Shown in pieces: positions 5,020-5,993 of a DNA stretch of 5,993 nucleotides (position 1 is the stretch's first letter; each line of letters begins with the position of its first letter). The notes under the pieces are model-generated. The model saw only the letters and a list, made by a program, of their open reading frames with translations. It made no database searches and had not been told where the DNA came from. The DNA comes from Bacteroidota bacterium (GTDB lineage Bacteria > Bacteroidota > Bacteroidia > NS11-12g > UBA9320): positions 1 to 5,993 of the forward strand of contig DNHN01000174.1 of assembly GCA_003485825.1 (NCBI GenBank), read 5' to 3'. The position numbers and the translations under genes were made by a program.

Positions 5020-5820
5020 TTATATGTCAGTTATGTTAGTGGCAAATCCATAATCATCATCAGCGCTTATTTCCTGCACTGGTACGGACAAGGCCGAGTT
5101 AGATGTTGGAAGGCCAGTAGATGTTAGACCAGGCTCTACTGTAATCCTTTCTGAAGGACTAGAGCGAGGCAAGTCAGTGTGAGCATCAATTAATGCTCTC
5201 TTTATAATTCCACTTGTAGAAGTAGGACCAAATACATATCCCTTCATAGTAAAGTTGAGGTCCCACATTAGAGTACGTCTTGTGGAGAAATCTCCCTCGT
5301 ACGCATCTTGGACGCTTACGTCTGTAAGTATACATGGAACGTCATATGTCAAATCCATTCCAGGTATCAGCTTGATGTTGTTTGTCCATTCGGGCTGAAA
5401 GTAAGGAAGTATTTGCTCAAGTATCTGAGTACCATCGTCAGCGTTCTTTACAAATATACTCAAGCGAAACTGAATATCATACGGTACAGGTATATATTGA
5501 GTACTGAGTACACCTGTATCTGTAGAGCTTACACTTACATTTTGCTGAGTAGATGCTAGTTTTCTATTTGCTGCGTAAGATATTCCCATCATCTCAAATC
5601 CAATTCTTGGCAGAGATAAGGCAACATCTTGATCTAAGTTTGGATCTTGAGCTAGTCGTACTAAGAATTTTTCTTTTGGACCGTAGGCAATAGGTACCTT
5701 GAGTGTCTGAATAACAGTTTCACTTTGATTCAATCTTTGTAGATATATACCATTGAACATATTGCCAAATACAATAACGTACTTGCGAAGGGTTCCGTGA
5801 TAAAAACTATTTCCAAACAT
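5020..5820 (-). CDS. 15: Tail sheath stabiliser and completion protein gp15
   Basis: In T4, gp15 forms a hexamer on the last sheath and tube rings and connects the finished tail to the neck. At 266 residues this protein is close to T4 gp15 (272). The similarity is clear throughout: MFGNSFYHGTLRKYVIVFG at the N-terminus, KVPIAYGPKEKF, LPRIGFEMMGISYAA, QYIPVPYDIQFRLSIF, ILEQILPYFQPEW and TRRTLMWDLNFTMKGYVFGP all have T4 counterparts. The Ser/Thr/Pro-rich tail after about 205 is variable. The ATG at 5820 is two bases after the gp14 stop codon and only a weak AGG precedes it, so coupled translation from gp14 is likely. The position between gp14 and gp16 matches the T4 gene order. Confidence 0.95.
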   Translation of the reverse strand: MFGNSFYHGTLRKYVIVFGNMFNGIYLQRLNQSETVIQTLKVPIAYGPKEKFLVRLAQDPNLDQDVALSLPRIGFEMMGISYAANRKLASTQQNVSVSSTDTGVLSTQYIPVPYDIQFRLSIFVKNADDGTQILEQILPYFQPEWTNNIKLIPGMDLTYDVPCILTDVSVQDAYEGDFSTRRTLMWDLNFTMKGYVFGPTSTSGIIKRALIDAHTDLPRSSPSERITVEPGLTSTGLPTSNSALSVPVQEISADDDYGFATNITDI

Positions 5821-5822
5821 AC

Positions 5823-5993
5823 TTAATACCTATCGATATCCCCAAAGGGATTCTGTTCACTGAAGTCTAGTATATTATCAGCATTCGTTTGAAAGAATTC
5901 GTTATTAGCTGATCTGTCAGCTTGCTCTATTCTGTACTCTTGTAGCAATGTATTATTGTCCTCGAGCTTAACAACACCAGTGCCGTCCTCAAG
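5823..5993 (-). CDS. 14: Neck protein gp14, C-terminal 56 residues (partial, start outside the window)
   Basis: An open frame enters from the right edge and ends at the TAA at 5825-5823. It encodes 56 residues ending ADNILDFSEQNPFGDIDRY. The DDILDFSE-NPFG type of ending is characteristic of gp14, which with gp13 forms the neck that closes the packaged head and receives the tail. The position directly upstream of gp15 with a two-base gap agrees. Only the tail of the protein is present, so the call rests on a short conserved motif plus gene order. Confidence 0.85.
   Translation of the reverse strand, partial: LEDGTGVVKLEDNNTLLQEYRIEQADRSANNEFFQTNADNILDFSEQNPFGDIDRY

Noticed and set aside
5838..5851. 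Hairpin ATCCC-loop-GGGAT near the end of gp14, and a similar CCC-TTT-GGG at 4161-4173
   Set aside because: The first lies in conserved gp14 codons (NPFGDI). Both stems are short and neither is followed by a T-run on the minus strand, so they are not convincing terminators.

Overview
The window is a block of the late structural and DNA-packaging genes of a T4-like myovirus, almost certainly from an uncultured aquatic phage. All genes lie on the minus strand. Read in that direction, the order is gp14 (3' end only), gp15, gp16 (small terminase TerS), a thermonuclease-like gene, gp17 (large terminase TerL, broken into two genes around a homing-endonuclease gene) and gp18 (tail sheath, 5' part only). 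This is the T4 order 14-15-16-17-18 with two insertions. The genes are AT-rich and tightly packed, several overlap, and only one intergenic gap (1143-1227) is longer than 60 bases. No tRNA, rRNA, CRISPR array or insertion sequence is visible.

The most interesting part is 1228-4116. The TerL gene is fractured. The first gene (3226-4116) encodes the whole ATPase domain and then a 33-residue N-terminal intein fragment. A separate Vsr/DUF559-like endonuclease gene (2391-3257) overlaps both neighbours. The third gene (1228-2415) begins with a 113-residue C-terminal intein fragment ending in SHN and followed by Cys, then encodes the whole nuclease domain. Removing the two fragments restores a continuous 545-residue terminase across the junction RQEFE/CEFLGS. 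The split is atypically early: intein block B (SVNHP) lies in the C-terminal piece, as in the AceL-TerL intein known from metagenomic DNA, which the C fragment resembles along its length. An unusual detail is Ser rather than Cys as the first intein residue.

Regulatory reading: three exact copies of the T4 late-promoter octamer TATAAATA occur, all on the coding strand. One is in the gap before gp18. One is inside the N-intein coding sequence, just upstream of the endonuclease gene, and extends to TATAAATACTAT. One is inside the start of the thermonuclease gene, upstream of TerL. A Shine-Dalgarno sequence for the endonuclease, with a TTG start, is also embedded in the N-intein codons.

How the parts fit: gp14 and gp15 complete the neck and tail tip. 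TerS and the trans-spliced TerL package DNA into the prohead. gp18 builds the contractile sheath. The endonuclease is probably the selfish element that spreads the fractured intein into intact TerL genes. The thermonuclease is an accessory gene of unknown role placed between the two terminase genes. Family assignments rest on motif recognition and remembered homologues, not on a database search.
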